From Pseudomonadota bacterium (GTDB lineage Bacteria; Pseudomonadota; Gammaproteobacteria; Burkholderiales; Burkholderiaceae_C), in contig JAEZWW010000112.1 in NCBI GenBank assembly GCA_023442945.1, positions 79,195 through 143,194 on the forward strand: a DNA stretch of 64,000 nucleotides. Direction: 5' to 3'. A model generated the notes under the pieces. It did not search any database, was not told where the DNA came from, and saw only the letters and a program-made list of their open reading frames with translations. A program made the translations under genes and the position numbers. Numbering within the stretch: the stretch's first letter is position 1; each line of letters opens with the position of its first letter. This document shows, piece by piece, positions 27,860 through 36,842 of the stretch.

Positions 27860-27985
27860 GAAGTGCCAGAGAAACTCTTTCTCTATATTTATTTATTAGT
27901 TACTTAGTACTTAAGTATTTTTATTTTCAAAATAAAAGTTTAGTTTTGAAAGTGTAAGAATATAAGTACTAAGTATTAAGTAGAT
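27860..27985. other. AT-rich block with a long imperfect inverted repeat
   Basis: The most AT-rich stretch of the window. ACTTAGTACTTA at 27902-27913 is perfectly repeated in inverted form at 27963-27974. Inner pairing comes from TTTTCAAAA against TTTTGAAA, giving a cruciform-like region of about 70 bp. It lies between the last plus-strand gene and the convergent minus-strand genes of the element. It may be a replication or packaging-related site, or a regulatory region; nothing here decides. Confidence 0.5.
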
Positions 27986-28002
27986 AGGGCCGCCCCGGCC
28001 CT
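27986..28002. terminator. GC-rich hairpin at the convergence point in the element
   Basis: AGGGCCG and CGGCCCT pair around CCC, directly after the AT-rich block. There is no strong T-run on the plus strand, but the A/T-rich flank on the minus-strand side could serve the leftward small genes. Confidence 0.5.
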
Positions 28003-28006
28003 GTCT

Positions 28007-28117
28007 CTACATTACGTACCGGCGAGCGCCGTGCACGAGCGCGACGGTAGTGATGACCACTTTGAGTGCCTTGGCGGCGAAGCGGATGATTTTCAGTAGG
28101 CTAAATATCAAGGTCAT
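28007..28117 (-). CDS. 36-residue hydrophobic peptide overlapping the 102-residue gene
   Basis: An ATG at 28117 lies inside the last codons of the upstream gene (28101-28409) in another frame. It gives MTLIFSLLKIIRFAAKALK followed by VVITTVALVHG and a short basic end. The overlap suggests translational coupling. The peptide is amphipathic to hydrophobic and cationic, like small membrane-active peptides, but no family is recognised. It may not be expressed. Confidence 0.35.
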   Translation of the reverse strand: MTLIFSLLKIIRFAAKALKVVITTVALVHGARRYVM

Positions 28118-28409
28118 CGCTTTTCTTCCGTTGTTTGTATTTCTTGATCGTGACAACCGTCTCACCCCAGCCCTCGCGGGTGGTGACGAGTACGGAGCCG
28201 TCTTTGGGGTTCAGGGGGTTGATCAGGTACTCCGACTGGATCTCACCCGCATCACTCAGTGACAGTGCGTTCTGCTTCAGTCGGCGTGGCGACACAACGC
28301 CGTGCTCACACACTGCATGGCGTGACACAAGGTCGAGGGGAGTACGACCGAGCACCTCTCTGACGGGGTCCTCAATCTTGATGGACCCGAGTAAAAACTT
28401 GCTGAACAT
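28101..28409 (-). CDS. Element-encoded hypothetical protein, 102 aa
   Basis: Begins MFSKFLLGSIKIEDPVREVL at the ATG at 28409, with a middle segment RRLKQNALSLSDAGEIQSEY and a basic tail YKQRKKSDDLDI. The opposite strand is also open (28050-28262) but lacks a ribosome-binding site and looks less protein-like. It lies next to attR, the usual place for small accessory or regulatory phage genes, but no helix-turn-helix motif is visible. Function unknown. Confidence 0.5.
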   Translation of the reverse strand: MFSKFLLGSIKIEDPVREVLGRTPLDLVSRHAVCEHGVVSPRRLKQNALSLSDAGEIQSEYLINPLNPKDGSVLVTTREGWGETVVTIKKYKQRKKSDDLDI

Positions 28410-28497
28410 GGCGATCTTTTATCGTTTGGCACACCGTTCCGTCACACCGCCCAAAAATTCGTTTACAATCAATGCTGTTACTTAGGTAGTCACAGCT

Positions 28498-28542
28498 TTG
28501 ACATGGTGGGGGTCGTTGGTTCGAATCCAATCGCGCCTACCA
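28498..28542 (+). repeat. attR: 45-bp direct repeat of the tRNA-Val 3' end
   Basis: Exact copy of 15405-15449. Only the 3' part of the tRNA is present, so this is the duplicated attachment site and not a second tRNA gene. Confidence 0.93.
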
Positions 28543-28557
28543 ATTCACCATTGGTCG

Positions 28558-28592
28558 AAAGCCCCTCAGACTGCCGGTCTGAGGGGCTTTTT
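28558..28592 (+). terminator. Original chromosomal terminator of tRNA-Val, displaced by the element
   Basis: AAAGCCCCTCAGA pairs perfectly with TCTGAGGGGCTTT around a 7-base loop, then T5. It lies 15 bp after attR; before integration it would have followed the tRNA directly. Confidence 0.9.
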
Positions 28593-28659
28593 CGTTGGGC
28601 GGATGAAACGCGTCGCCTTGGCTTGGTCCCTTGGCGGTCTGAGCAAGTGGTCAGAGTGA

Positions 28660-28722
28660 TTTTTACAAAGATATGGCCTGACGCCCTACATAAATCTGCG
28701 CGAACAGCTATGAATTAAATAG
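28660..28722 (+). repeat. Interspersed repeat copy 5
   Basis: Diverged forward copy (core CGCCCTACATAAATCTGCGC) in the 300-bp gap between the tRNA terminator and sdaA. The rest of that gap holds nothing I can identify. Confidence 0.7.
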
Positions 28723-28892
28723 CGATTCGCCGCGGCTGCGGCGAAGGGGAGTGGGCTGGCGGTCGATATGGGTGTGCTTTCCGGCCGCTGTCCGCCCCAG
28801 GGGCACCCAGTCCGCTTATGGGCTGGCGATTTCCCGGTAGGCGAGCTCCGACCCCAGGGCTAAACTGCTTGACCATTCGCCCAGGAGCTTGG

Positions 28893-30272
<1,380 letters not shown>

Positions 30273-30340
30273 TCTTCCCCCGGTTCTGACGGGCGGTCTT
30301 GTCAGTCTGACGCGGGGTGCGTGCACTACAGTTGCGCCCC

Positions 30341-31597
30341 ATGAACAAACAAGAAGTATCGCGCGACAACGCGCAGAGTTGGTTGCGCCGTGTGCCGTTG
30401 GTGGCACAGATCGCTGTGGGCCTGGTGTTGGGCGTGATCCTGGCACTGGCCTGGCCCGAAGGCGCCCAATCGGTCAGTCTGCTGGGCAAGGTGTTCGTTG
30501 CCGCGCTGAAGGCGGTGGCGCCGGTGCTGGTGTTCATCCTGGTGGCCGCGGCCATCGCCTCGCACAAGCGTGGGCAGGAAACCAAGATCAAGCCGGTGCT
30601 GGTGCTGTACCTCATTGGCACCTTTGGCGCCGCCCTTGTCGGCGTGGCGATGAGCTACCTGTTCCCGACCGCGCTCGTGCTGAGCATGCCGGCCGCGCAA
30701 GGCACACCGCCACAAGCGATTGGTGAGGTGCTGATCAACCTGCTGTTGTCGGCTGTGGCCAACCCGGTGACGGCGATCATGGAAGCCAACTACATCGGCA
30801 TCCTGACCTGGGGCGTGTGCCTGGGCCTGGCGCTGCGGCACGCGGCCGATGCGTCGCAGCAGATGCTGCTGGATCTGGCGGACGCGGTCAGCAGCATCGT
30901 GCAGTGGGTGATCCGCCTGGCCCCGCTGGGCATCTTTGGCTTGGTCGCCGGCACGCTGGCCGAATCGGGCTTGAGTGCGCTGCTGGGCTACGGCCGTCTA
31001 CTGCTGGTGCTGGTCGGCAGCATGTTGCTGGTGGCGCTGGTGCTCAACCCGCTGATCGTGTGGGTGACGACACGCCGCAACCCGTTCCCGCTGGTGTTCG
31101 CCTGCCTGCGTGAGAGCGGGGTAACCGCCTTCTTCACGCGCAGCTCGGCCGCCAACATCCCCGTCAACCTGGCCTTGGCCAAGCGCCTGGACCTGGACGA
31201 AGACACCTATTCCGTGTCGATCCCGCTGGGTGCCACCATCAACATGGCGGGCGCGGCCATCACCATCTCTGTCATGGCGCTGGCGGCGGCCCACACGCTG
31301 GGCGTTCAGGTCCACTTCGTCACGGCGCTGCTGCTGTCGGTAGTAGCCACGCTGGCGGCGGCGGGCACCTCAGGTGTGGCGGGCGGCTCGCTGCTGCTGA
31401 TTCCCATGGCGACCAGCCTGCTGGGCCTGCCGGCGGACGTGGGCATGCAGGTGGTGGCGATCGGTTTCGTGATCGGCGTGGTGCAGGATTCGTGCGAAAC
31501 GGCGCTGAACTCGTCCACCGACGTGCTCTTCACCGCCGCCGCGCTGGCCCCGCCCGCCCCTGCGCCGCTGGTGCCGGCTGACTACCACGACGCCTGA
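30341..31597 (+). CDS. sstT: Serine/threonine:sodium symporter
   Basis: A 418-residue member of the dicarboxylate/amino acid:cation symporter family (DAACS). Hydrophobic helices begin with VPLVAQIAVGLVLGVILAL. The re-entrant loop motif TRSSAANIPVNLALAKRLDLD and the SIPLGATINMAGAAITI segment are characteristic of SstT, as is QDSCETALNSSTDV in the last helix. It imports Ser/Thr with Na+. Placed 68 bp after sdaA, it makes a serine uptake and degradation pair. Confidence 0.94.
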   Translation: MNKQEVSRDNAQSWLRRVPLVAQIAVGLVLGVILALAWPEGAQSVSLLGKVFVAALKAVAPVLVFILVAAAIASHKRGQETKIKPVLVLYLIGTFGAALVGVAMSYLFPTALVLSMPAAQGTPPQAIGEVLINLLLSAVANPVTAIMEANYIGILTWGVCLGLALRHAADASQQMLLDLADAVSSIVQWVIRLAPLGIFGLVAGTLAESGLSALLGYGRLLLVLVGSMLLVALVLNPLIVWVTTRRNPFPLVFACLRESGVTAFFTRSSAANIPVNLALAKRLDLDEDTYSVSIPLGATINMAGAAITISVMALAAAHTLGVQVHFVTALLLSVVATLAAAGTSGVAGGSLLLIPMATSLLGLPADVGMQVVAIGFVIGVVQDSCETALNSSTDVLFTAAALAPPAPAPLVPADYHDA

Positions 31598-31602
31598 CGC
31601 CG

Positions 31603-31621
31603 GCGCCGCAGCTTGCGGCGC
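31603..31621. terminator. Hairpin between converging sstT and miaB
   Basis: GCGCCGCA and TGCGGCGC pair perfectly around GCT, exactly between the two stop codons. No T-run follows on either strand, so termination strength is uncertain. Confidence 0.5.
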
Positions 31622-31624
31622 GGT

Positions 31625-32989
31625 TCAGGCGGCTTCTTCGACCGCCACCCGCGCGCGCAGCGAATGCGGCAGCGCTTCGGTGATGGTCACATCCAGCATC
31701 TGACCGATCAGGCGGCTGGCGTGGGGGCCGGGGTCGAAGTTGACGATGCGGTTGCACGCGGTGCGGCCCATCAGCTCGGCCGCGTTCTTGCGCGACGGCC
31801 CTTCGACCAGCAGGCGCTGCGTCGTGCCCACGCGGCTGGCGCTGATGGCGCGCACGTTCTTTTCGATCTCGGCCTGCAGCACCTGCAGGCGGCGCAGCTT
31901 GACTTCGTGCGGCGTGTCGTCGGCCAGGTTGGCCGCCGGCGTGCCGGGGCGCGGGCTGAAGATGAAGCTGAAGGACGCGTCGAAGCCCACGTCGTCGATC
32001 AGCTTCATCATCTTGCGGAAGTCGTCCTCGGTCTCGCCCGGAAAGCCGACGATGAAGTCGCTGGACAGGCCCAGGTCCGGCCGCACCGCGCGCAGCTTGC
32101 GGATGATGCTCTTGTATTCCATGGCGGTGTAGCCGCGCTTCATCGCCATCAGGATGCGGTCGCTGCCGTGCTGCACCGGCAGGTGCAGGTGGCTGACCAG
32201 CTGTGGCACGCGCCCGTACACCTCGATCAGGCGCGGCGTGAACTCGTTCGGGTGGCTGGTGGTGTAGCGAATGCGCTCAATACCCGGAATCTCGGCCACA
32301 TACTCGATCAGTAGCGCAAAGTCGGCGATCTCGCCCGTGGCGCCCGCGACACCTGTGTCGCCGCCCATTCTTCCGCGGTAGGCGTTGACGTTCTGGCCCA
32401 GCAGCGTCACTTCTTTCACGCCCTGGTCGGCCAGGCCGGCGACTTCGGTCAGCACGTCGTCAAATGGGCGGCTGAATTCTTCGCCGCGCGTGTAGGGCAC
32501 CACACAGTAGCTGCAGTATTTGGAGCAGCCTTCCATGATCGACACGAAGGCGCTGGCGCCGTCCACGCGCGCTGGCGGCAGATGGTCAAACTTCTCGATC
32601 TCGGGGAAGCGGATATCCACCTGCGGCTTTTGCTGCCGGTCGCGTTCGGCCAGCAGCTCGGGCAGGCGGTGCAGCGTCTGTGGGCCGAACACCACGTCGA
32701 CATAGGGCGCGCGGCGGATGATCTCTTCGCCTTCCTGGCTGGCCACACAGCCGCCGACGCCGATCAGCACGCCTTTTTCCTTCAGGTGCTTGACGCGGCC
32801 GAGGTCGGAAAATACCTTCTCCTGTGCCTTTTCGCGCACCGAGCAGGTATTGAACAGGATCAAATCGGCCTGTTCGGGGTCGTTGGTGGCTTCATAGCCC
32901 TGGGCCGCGCCCAGCACGTCCGCCATCTTGTCCGAGTCGTACTCGTTCATCTGGCAGCCAAAGGTCTTGATGAACACCTTGCGTGACAT
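31625..32989 (-). CDS. miaB: tRNA-2-methylthio-N6-dimethylallyladenosine synthase
   Basis: A radical-SAM methylthiotransferase that converts i6A37 to ms2i6A37 in tRNAs reading U-starting codons. The 454-residue protein has the N-terminal cluster cysteines (FGCQMNEYDSDK, FNTCSVREK, GVGGCVASQ), the radical SAM CxxxCxxC in GCSKYCSYCVVPYTRG, and a C-terminal TRAM domain. The ATG at 32989 gives the standard MSRKVFIKTFGCQMN start. An upstream in-frame extension is not conserved-looking. Confidence 0.97.
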   Translation of the reverse strand: MSRKVFIKTFGCQMNEYDSDKMADVLGAAQGYEATNDPEQADLILFNTCSVREKAQEKVFSDLGRVKHLKEKGVLIGVGGCVASQEGEEIIRRAPYVDVVFGPQTLHRLPELLAERDRQQKPQVDIRFPEIEKFDHLPPARVDGASAFVSIMEGCSKYCSYCVVPYTRGEEFSRPFDDVLTEVAGLADQGVKEVTLLGQNVNAYRGRMGGDTGVAGATGEIADFALLIEYVAEIPGIERIRYTTSHPNEFTPRLIEVYGRVPQLVSHLHLPVQHGSDRILMAMKRGYTAMEYKSIIRKLRAVRPDLGLSSDFIVGFPGETEDDFRKMMKLIDDVGFDASFSFIFSPRPGTPAANLADDTPHEVKLRRLQVLQAEIEKNVRAISASRVGTTQRLLVEGPSRKNAAELMGRTACNRIVNFDPGPHASRLIGQMLDVTITEALPHSLRARVAVEEAA

Positions 32990-33095
32990 GGCAGGTTGTC
33001 CTCTCACAAAGAAATCGCGGGAAAGAAGTGCGGCGCACGGTGCGCCGTCCGCCAAGCCGGCGCCTGCGCGCCGCCGGGCGGTGACCAGGGCGGTC

Positions 33096-33500
33096 TCAGC
33101 CGCCGTATTGGTACTGCTTGAGGCGGGGGGGCGGCATCGCGGTGCCATCGGGCATCGTCTGCGCCTCTTCAGGCGTCAGGATCCAGATGTCGCGCACCAT
33201 GCCGGCCGGGTCGCGGATGTAGTTGACGGTGTAAGTCTCACCGACCAGCTGGTTGTTCAGAACAAAGGTGTTCTGCGGGCCACGCACGCGGGCGCCGGGT
33301 GCCAGGCGTTCCTCGGTGCCGTCGAGCTTGACCTCCAGCGGAATCTCCGAGAACTTGATCGTCCCGCGCTTCACGTCCTGCGGGAAGATGCGCTGAAACT
33401 GCGCCAGGGATTCAGTGGGAAATGTGGCTGCAGCGGTTGTCAACAGTGCGCAAGCAGCTATGAATAAGTGAGCTTTAGGGGCTTTCGGCCAGCGGTTCAT
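33096..33500 (-). CDS. Exported protein of unknown function, 134 aa
   Basis: A protein with an N-terminal signal (HLFIAACALLTTAAATFPTESLAQ). The mature part is mainly beta (GTIKFSEIPLEVKLDGTEERL, FVLNNQLVGETYTVNYIRDP, VRDIWILTPEEAQ). It lies about 100 bp upstream of miaB on the same strand. I have seen similar proteins in other Burkholderiales next to miaB, but the function is unknown to me. The codons for LFIAACALL overlap a fragment of the interspersed repeat, so part of the signal peptide may be repeat-derived. Confidence 0.75.
   Translation of the reverse strand: MNRWPKAPKAHLFIAACALLTTAAATFPTESLAQFQRIFPQDVKRGTIKFSEIPLEVKLDGTEERLAPGARVRGPQNTFVLNNQLVGETYTVNYIRDPAGMVRDIWILTPEEAQTMPDGTAMPPPRLKQYQYGG
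33444..33468 (-). repeat. Fragment of the interspersed repeat in a signal-peptide coding region
   Basis: TTATTCATAGCTGCTTGCGC on the minus strand matches one end of the family. Only this end is present. Confidence 0.4.
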
Positions 33501-33701
33501 GGTGTCTGTCCAGAGGCTGTGGAAAACGGGAAACCCTTGATTCTATGCGGGCTGGCCACCGGGCGGGTGCAAGTCATCCACTGGTCATACACCGATGTTG
33601 GCAGCAGTGTTTTTGGATGGTGGTGGTCAGGGGTGCAAGAATCGGGGTTTTCGCAGCCGGGCGCACGCCGTCCGGCGCACTGACAGCGGAGAGTCATCCC
33701 C

Positions 33702-36203
33702 ATGAAAAGAGACGCCTTGCCGGGCACCACGGCTGCCGCCGAGCAGCAAGCCATCAGCCGCGACGTGCTGGCGGAAAAGTACTTCAAACCCGGCGAGACC
33801 TCCCTCGAACAGTTGTATGGCCGCGTCGCGCGCGCCCTGGCGTCGGTCGAAAAACCCGAGTTGCGCGCCGAATGGGAGCAGAAGTTCCTGGCCAACCTGT
33901 ACGCCGGTGCCATCGGCGCCGGCCGCATCATGAGCGCCGCCGGCACCGACATCCAGGCCACGCTGATCAACTGCTTCGTGCAGCCGGTCGGCGACGCCAT
34001 TCAGGGCCGCGACGACGAGGGCTTCCCCGGCATCTACGAAGCGCTGCGCGAAGCCGCCGAAACCATGCGCCGCGGTGGCGGCGTGGGCTACGACTTCAGC
34101 CGCATCCGCCCCAAGGGCGCCTTCGTCAAAGGCACGCACAGCATGGCCAGCGGGCCGTGCAGCTACATGAACGTGTTCGACCAGTCCTGCGCGACGGTCG
34201 AAAGCGCCGGCGCGCGCCGCGGCGCGCAGATGGGCGTGCTGCGCATCGACCATCCGGACGTGCTGGAATTCATCACCGCCAAGCGCACGCCGGGCCGCTG
34301 GAACAACTTCAACGTGTCGGTGGGCGTCAGCGACGCCTTCATGCAAGCCGTGGCCGCCGACACCGACTGGCAGCTGGTGCACAAGGCCGCCCCTGGCGCC
34401 AAGCTGGTCGAGCAGGGCGCCCACCAGCGCGCCGACGGGAAATGGGTGTACCGCACGCTGCCCGCGCGCGAGCTGTGGGACACCATCATGAAGTCGACCT
34501 ACGACTTCGCCGAGCCAGGCATCCTGTTCCTCGACCAGATCGGGCGCGACAACAACCTGAACTACTGCGAAGAGATCGCCGCCACCAACCCCTGTGGCGA
34601 ACAGCCCCTGCCGTCCTACGGCTGCTGCGACCTCGGCCCCATCATCCTGACGAACTTCGTCCAGCACCCGTTTGGCGTGGGCGGCGCGCCGGCGTTCGAC
34701 TTTGCGCGGTTTGAACAGGTCGTGGCCACGCAGGTGCGCGCGCTTGACAACGTGCTGGACGTCACCTTCTGGCCTTTGGCCCAGCAACGCGCCGAAAGCG
34801 CCAGCAAGCGCCGCATCGGCGTCGGCTTCACCGGCCTGGGCAACACGCTGACGCTGCTGCAGCTGCGCTACGACCGCGAAGAAGGCCGCCAGATGGCCGC
34901 CGAGATCGCGCGCCGCATGCGCGACGCCGCCTACCGCGCCTCGGTCGAGTTGGCCAAGGAAAAGGGCGCCTTCCCCAAATTCGACGCCAAGGGCTACCTG
35001 GCCGAAGGCACCTTTGCCAACCGCCTGCCCGACGACCTGAAGGCCGCCATCCGCAAGCACGGCATCCGCAACAGCCACCTGCTGTCGATTGCGCCCACCG
35101 GCACCGTCAGCCTGGCCTTTGCTGACAACGCCAGCAACGGCATCGAGCCCGCCTTCAGCTGGGGCTACCAGCGTAACAAGCGCGAAGCCGATGGCAGCAA
35201 GAGCGCCTACACCGTGGAAGACCACGCCTTCCGCGTCTACCGCTCTCAGGTCGATAGCAGTGTGACCACCGACGACGCGGCCGGCAAGCTGCCCGACTAC
35301 TTCGTCAATGCGCTGCAGATGAGCGCGCAGGAACACGTCGCGATGATGGAGGCGGTGCAGCCCTTCGTCGACACCAGCATCAGCAAGACCGTCAACATTC
35401 CCGAAGACTACCCCTACGAGGACTTCAAGCACCTGTACCACGAGGCGTGGCAGGCCGGCCTGAAGGGCCTGGCCACCTACCGCCCCAACAGCATCCTGGG
35501 CGCCGTGCTGGAAACCACCCCAGCCAAGAAGGAAGAGCCGGCCGCGCCCGCCGCTGCAGTCGCCCCGCTGGCCGCCGTGCCCGCCTACGACCCGGCACGC
35601 ACCGTGATCGAAAAGCGCCCGGCCGGCGGCCTGCCCGCGGTGGCCGAGAAGATCGAGTACTGGACCAGCGAAGGCCAGCAGCGCCTGTACCTGATCGTCA
35701 CCTTCCTGCCCATGCCCGCTGCCGACGGCAAGGGCTCGGTGGAACGCGCGATTGAATTCTTCATGCCCGTCGGCCAAAGCGGCGAATCGCAGCAGTGGAT
35801 CACCGCCACCATGCGCATGCTCAGCCTGGCCGCGCGCGGCGGCTTCCTGGACCGCGCGCTGTCCGACATGCAAAAAGTCAGCTGGGACCGCGGCCCGGTG
35901 CGCCTGGGCACCTACGAAAAGGCCGACGGCACGCACGTGCCGCGTTGGCACGACAGCGAGGTGGCGGCCATCGGCTACGCCATCGAAAACCTGATCGCCA
36001 ACCGCCAGCAACTGGCCCAGGCCTCGCTGTTCGACGCCGACGAGCTGCCCAGCGCCGAGCCCGTCACCGCGCCTGCGATCACCGCCATGGCACCCGGCGT
36101 GATGGCCGGCAAAAAGTGCACCGAATGCGGCGCGCACGCCATGATCCGCAAGGACGGTTGCGACTACTGCACGCAGTGCGGCTTTGTCGGCAGCTGCGGC
36201 TGA
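33702..36203 (+). CDS. nrdJ: Adenosylcobalamin-dependent ribonucleotide reductase
   Basis: Class II reductase, 833 residues, reducing ribonucleotides to deoxyribonucleotides with a coenzyme B12-derived radical, so it works with or without oxygen. Visible motifs: TLINCFVQPVGD with the first active-site Cys, RRGGGVGYDFSRIRP, the NPCGEQPLPSYGCCDLG active-site loop, and APTGTVSLAFADNASNGIEP. The C-terminal zinc-ribbon-like end is KKCTECGAHAMIRKDGCDYC followed by TQCGFVGSCG. Start MKRDALPGTTA at 33702. It is monocistronic with a strong terminator downstream. I saw no cobalamin riboswitch in the 200 bp upstream. Confidence 0.96.
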   Translation: MKRDALPGTTAAAEQQAISRDVLAEKYFKPGETSLEQLYGRVARALASVEKPELRAEWEQKFLANLYAGAIGAGRIMSAAGTDIQATLINCFVQPVGDAIQGRDDEGFPGIYEALREAAETMRRGGGVGYDFSRIRPKGAFVKGTHSMASGPCSYMNVFDQSCATVESAGARRGAQMGVLRIDHPDVLEFITAKRTPGRWNNFNVSVGVSDAFMQAVAADTDWQLVHKAAPGAKLVEQGAHQRADGKWVYRTLPARELWDTIMKSTYDFAEPGILFLDQIGRDNNLNYCEEIAATNPCGEQPLPSYGCCDLGPIILTNFVQHPFGVGGAPAFDFARFEQVVATQVRALDNVLDVTFWPLAQQRAESASKRRIGVGFTGLGNTLTLLQLRYDREEGRQMAAEIARRMRDAAYRASVELAKEKGAFPKFDAKGYLAEGTFANRLPDDLKAAIRKHGIRNSHLLSIAPTGTVSLAFADNASNGIEPAFSWGYQRNKREADGSKSAYTVEDHAFRVYRSQVDSSVTTDDAAGKLPDYFVNALQMSAQEHVAMMEAVQPFVDTSISKTVNIPEDYPYEDFKHLYHEAWQAGLKGLATYRPNSILGAVLETTPAKKEEPAAPAAAVAPLAAVPAYDPARTVIEKRPAGGLPAVAEKIEYWTSEGQQRLYLIVTFLPMPAADGKGSVERAIEFFMPVGQSGESQQWITATMRMLSLAARGGFLDRALSDMQKVSWDRGPVRLGTYEKADGTHVPRWHDSEVAAIGYAIENLIANRQQLAQASLFDADELPSAEPVTAPAITAMAPGVMAGKKCTECGAHAMIRKDGCDYCTQCGFVGSCG

Positions 36204-36218
36204 AGCAGCTTGCCCCGG

Positions 36219-36243
36219 AAAAGGCGCCTGCGGGCGCCTTTTT
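36219..36243 (+). terminator. Terminator of nrdJ
   Basis: AAAAGGCGCC pairs with GGCGCCTTTT around a TGCG loop and continues in T residues, 16 bp after the nrdJ stop. Confidence 0.9.
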
Positions 36244-36245
36244 CT

Positions 36246-36303
36246 TTGCTATGGTTTCAGAAGCTGCTTGCGCAGGTGGCAGTAGGGCTGGCGACGTTTT
36301 TTG
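36246..36303 (-). repeat. Interspersed repeat copy 6
   Basis: Diverged minus-orientation copy directly after the nrdJ terminator (GCTTGCGCAGGTGGCAGTAG as its core). Confidence 0.65.
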
Positions 36304-36411
36304 CTGAAAAGTCTGCGAAGTCTGGCCAGCGCCTTGGTGTGTGAGGCACTGGCTTGTCTGGCCGACAGCTGCTAGGGTGCCCAGAGTGTTTTTCGACCCC
36401 GGAGTCGCACC

Positions 36412-36819
36412 ATGCACCACAGCCGCCTCAGCAACCTGATCATCGATTGCCAGACCGGAGACATCGACGCGGCCGCGCGCTTCTGGTCGGCTGCGCTGGG
36501 GCGCCGTTTGGAACCTGCGGACGGCGCGTACCCCAGCTACCGCGCGCTGGAGACGCCGGAAGGCGACCTCATCGTGCTTGTGCAGGCCGTCGACCACGCC
36601 AGCCGCGTGCACCTGGACATTGAGACCGACGACGTGGAAGCCGAGGCGCGACGCCTGGAGGCGCTGGGGGCGCGCCGCGTGCAGAAAATCCGCACCTGGT
36701 GGGTGATGGAAGCGCCCACCGGCCAGCGCTTTTGCGTGGTGCGGCCGCAGCGGCCGGGCCTGGCCGAACAGGGCAACCGTTGGGACGACGGGGACGCAGG
36801 GGACGCCGGTGCGGGTTGA
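36412..36819 (+). CDS. VOC (glyoxalase/bleomycin-resistance fold) family protein
   Basis: A 135-residue single-domain protein with the two beta-alpha-beta-beta-beta modules expected of the VOC superfamily: LSNLIIDCQTGDIDAAARFW with LGRRLEP in the first, and VHLDIETDDVEAEARRLEAL with QRFCVVRP in the second. The catalytic metal ligands of true glyoxalases are not obvious, so the activity is unknown. It converges on rsgA; the two stop codons are 23 bp apart. A GGAG lies nine bases upstream of the start. Confidence 0.8.
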   Translation: MHHSRLSNLIIDCQTGDIDAAARFWSAALGRRLEPADGAYPSYRALETPEGDLIVLVQAVDHASRVHLDIETDDVEAEARRLEALGARRVQKIRTWWVMEAPTGQRFCVVRPQRPGLAEQGNRWDDGDAGDAGAG

Positions 36820-36842
36820 CCCCCGCTGCCTTTGGCGCGCCG

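Larger units (their letters stand above)
15450..28542 (+). mobile_element. Integrated phage-derived element at tRNA-Val, apparently defective
   Basis: A 13.1-kb block between 45-bp att repeats. Its base composition is lower in GC and codon use is less biased than in the flanking chromosome. Contents in order: a terminator, the 3' remnant of a minus-strand gene, five plus-strand virion-type genes (15971-27695), a tiny gene, an AT-rich inverted repeat, and two overlapping small minus-strand genes. Nothing recognisable as integrase, excisionase, repressor, replication, terminase, portal, capsid or lysis function is present. The best reading is a prophage remnant that kept both ends but lost its centre. 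A satellite that borrows an integrase is an alternative. Confidence 0.85.

Noticed and set aside
28050..28262. Plus-strand 70-codon frame near attR
   Set aside because: Opposite a longer, better minus-strand frame; no ribosome-binding site.
28498..28542. Second tRNA-Val
   Set aside because: Only the 3' 45 nt are present; it is the attR duplication.
15450..28542. Diversity-generating retroelement, as some podoviruses carry
   Set aside because: No reverse transcriptase and no template/variable repeat pair seen.
33501..33701. Cobalamin riboswitch or NrdR boxes upstream of nrdJ
   Set aside because: No B12-box or paired NrdR-like repeats could be recognised.
33627..36137. Long minus-strand open frame opposite nrdJ
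   Set aside because: Antisense artefact; nrdJ motifs lie on the plus strand.
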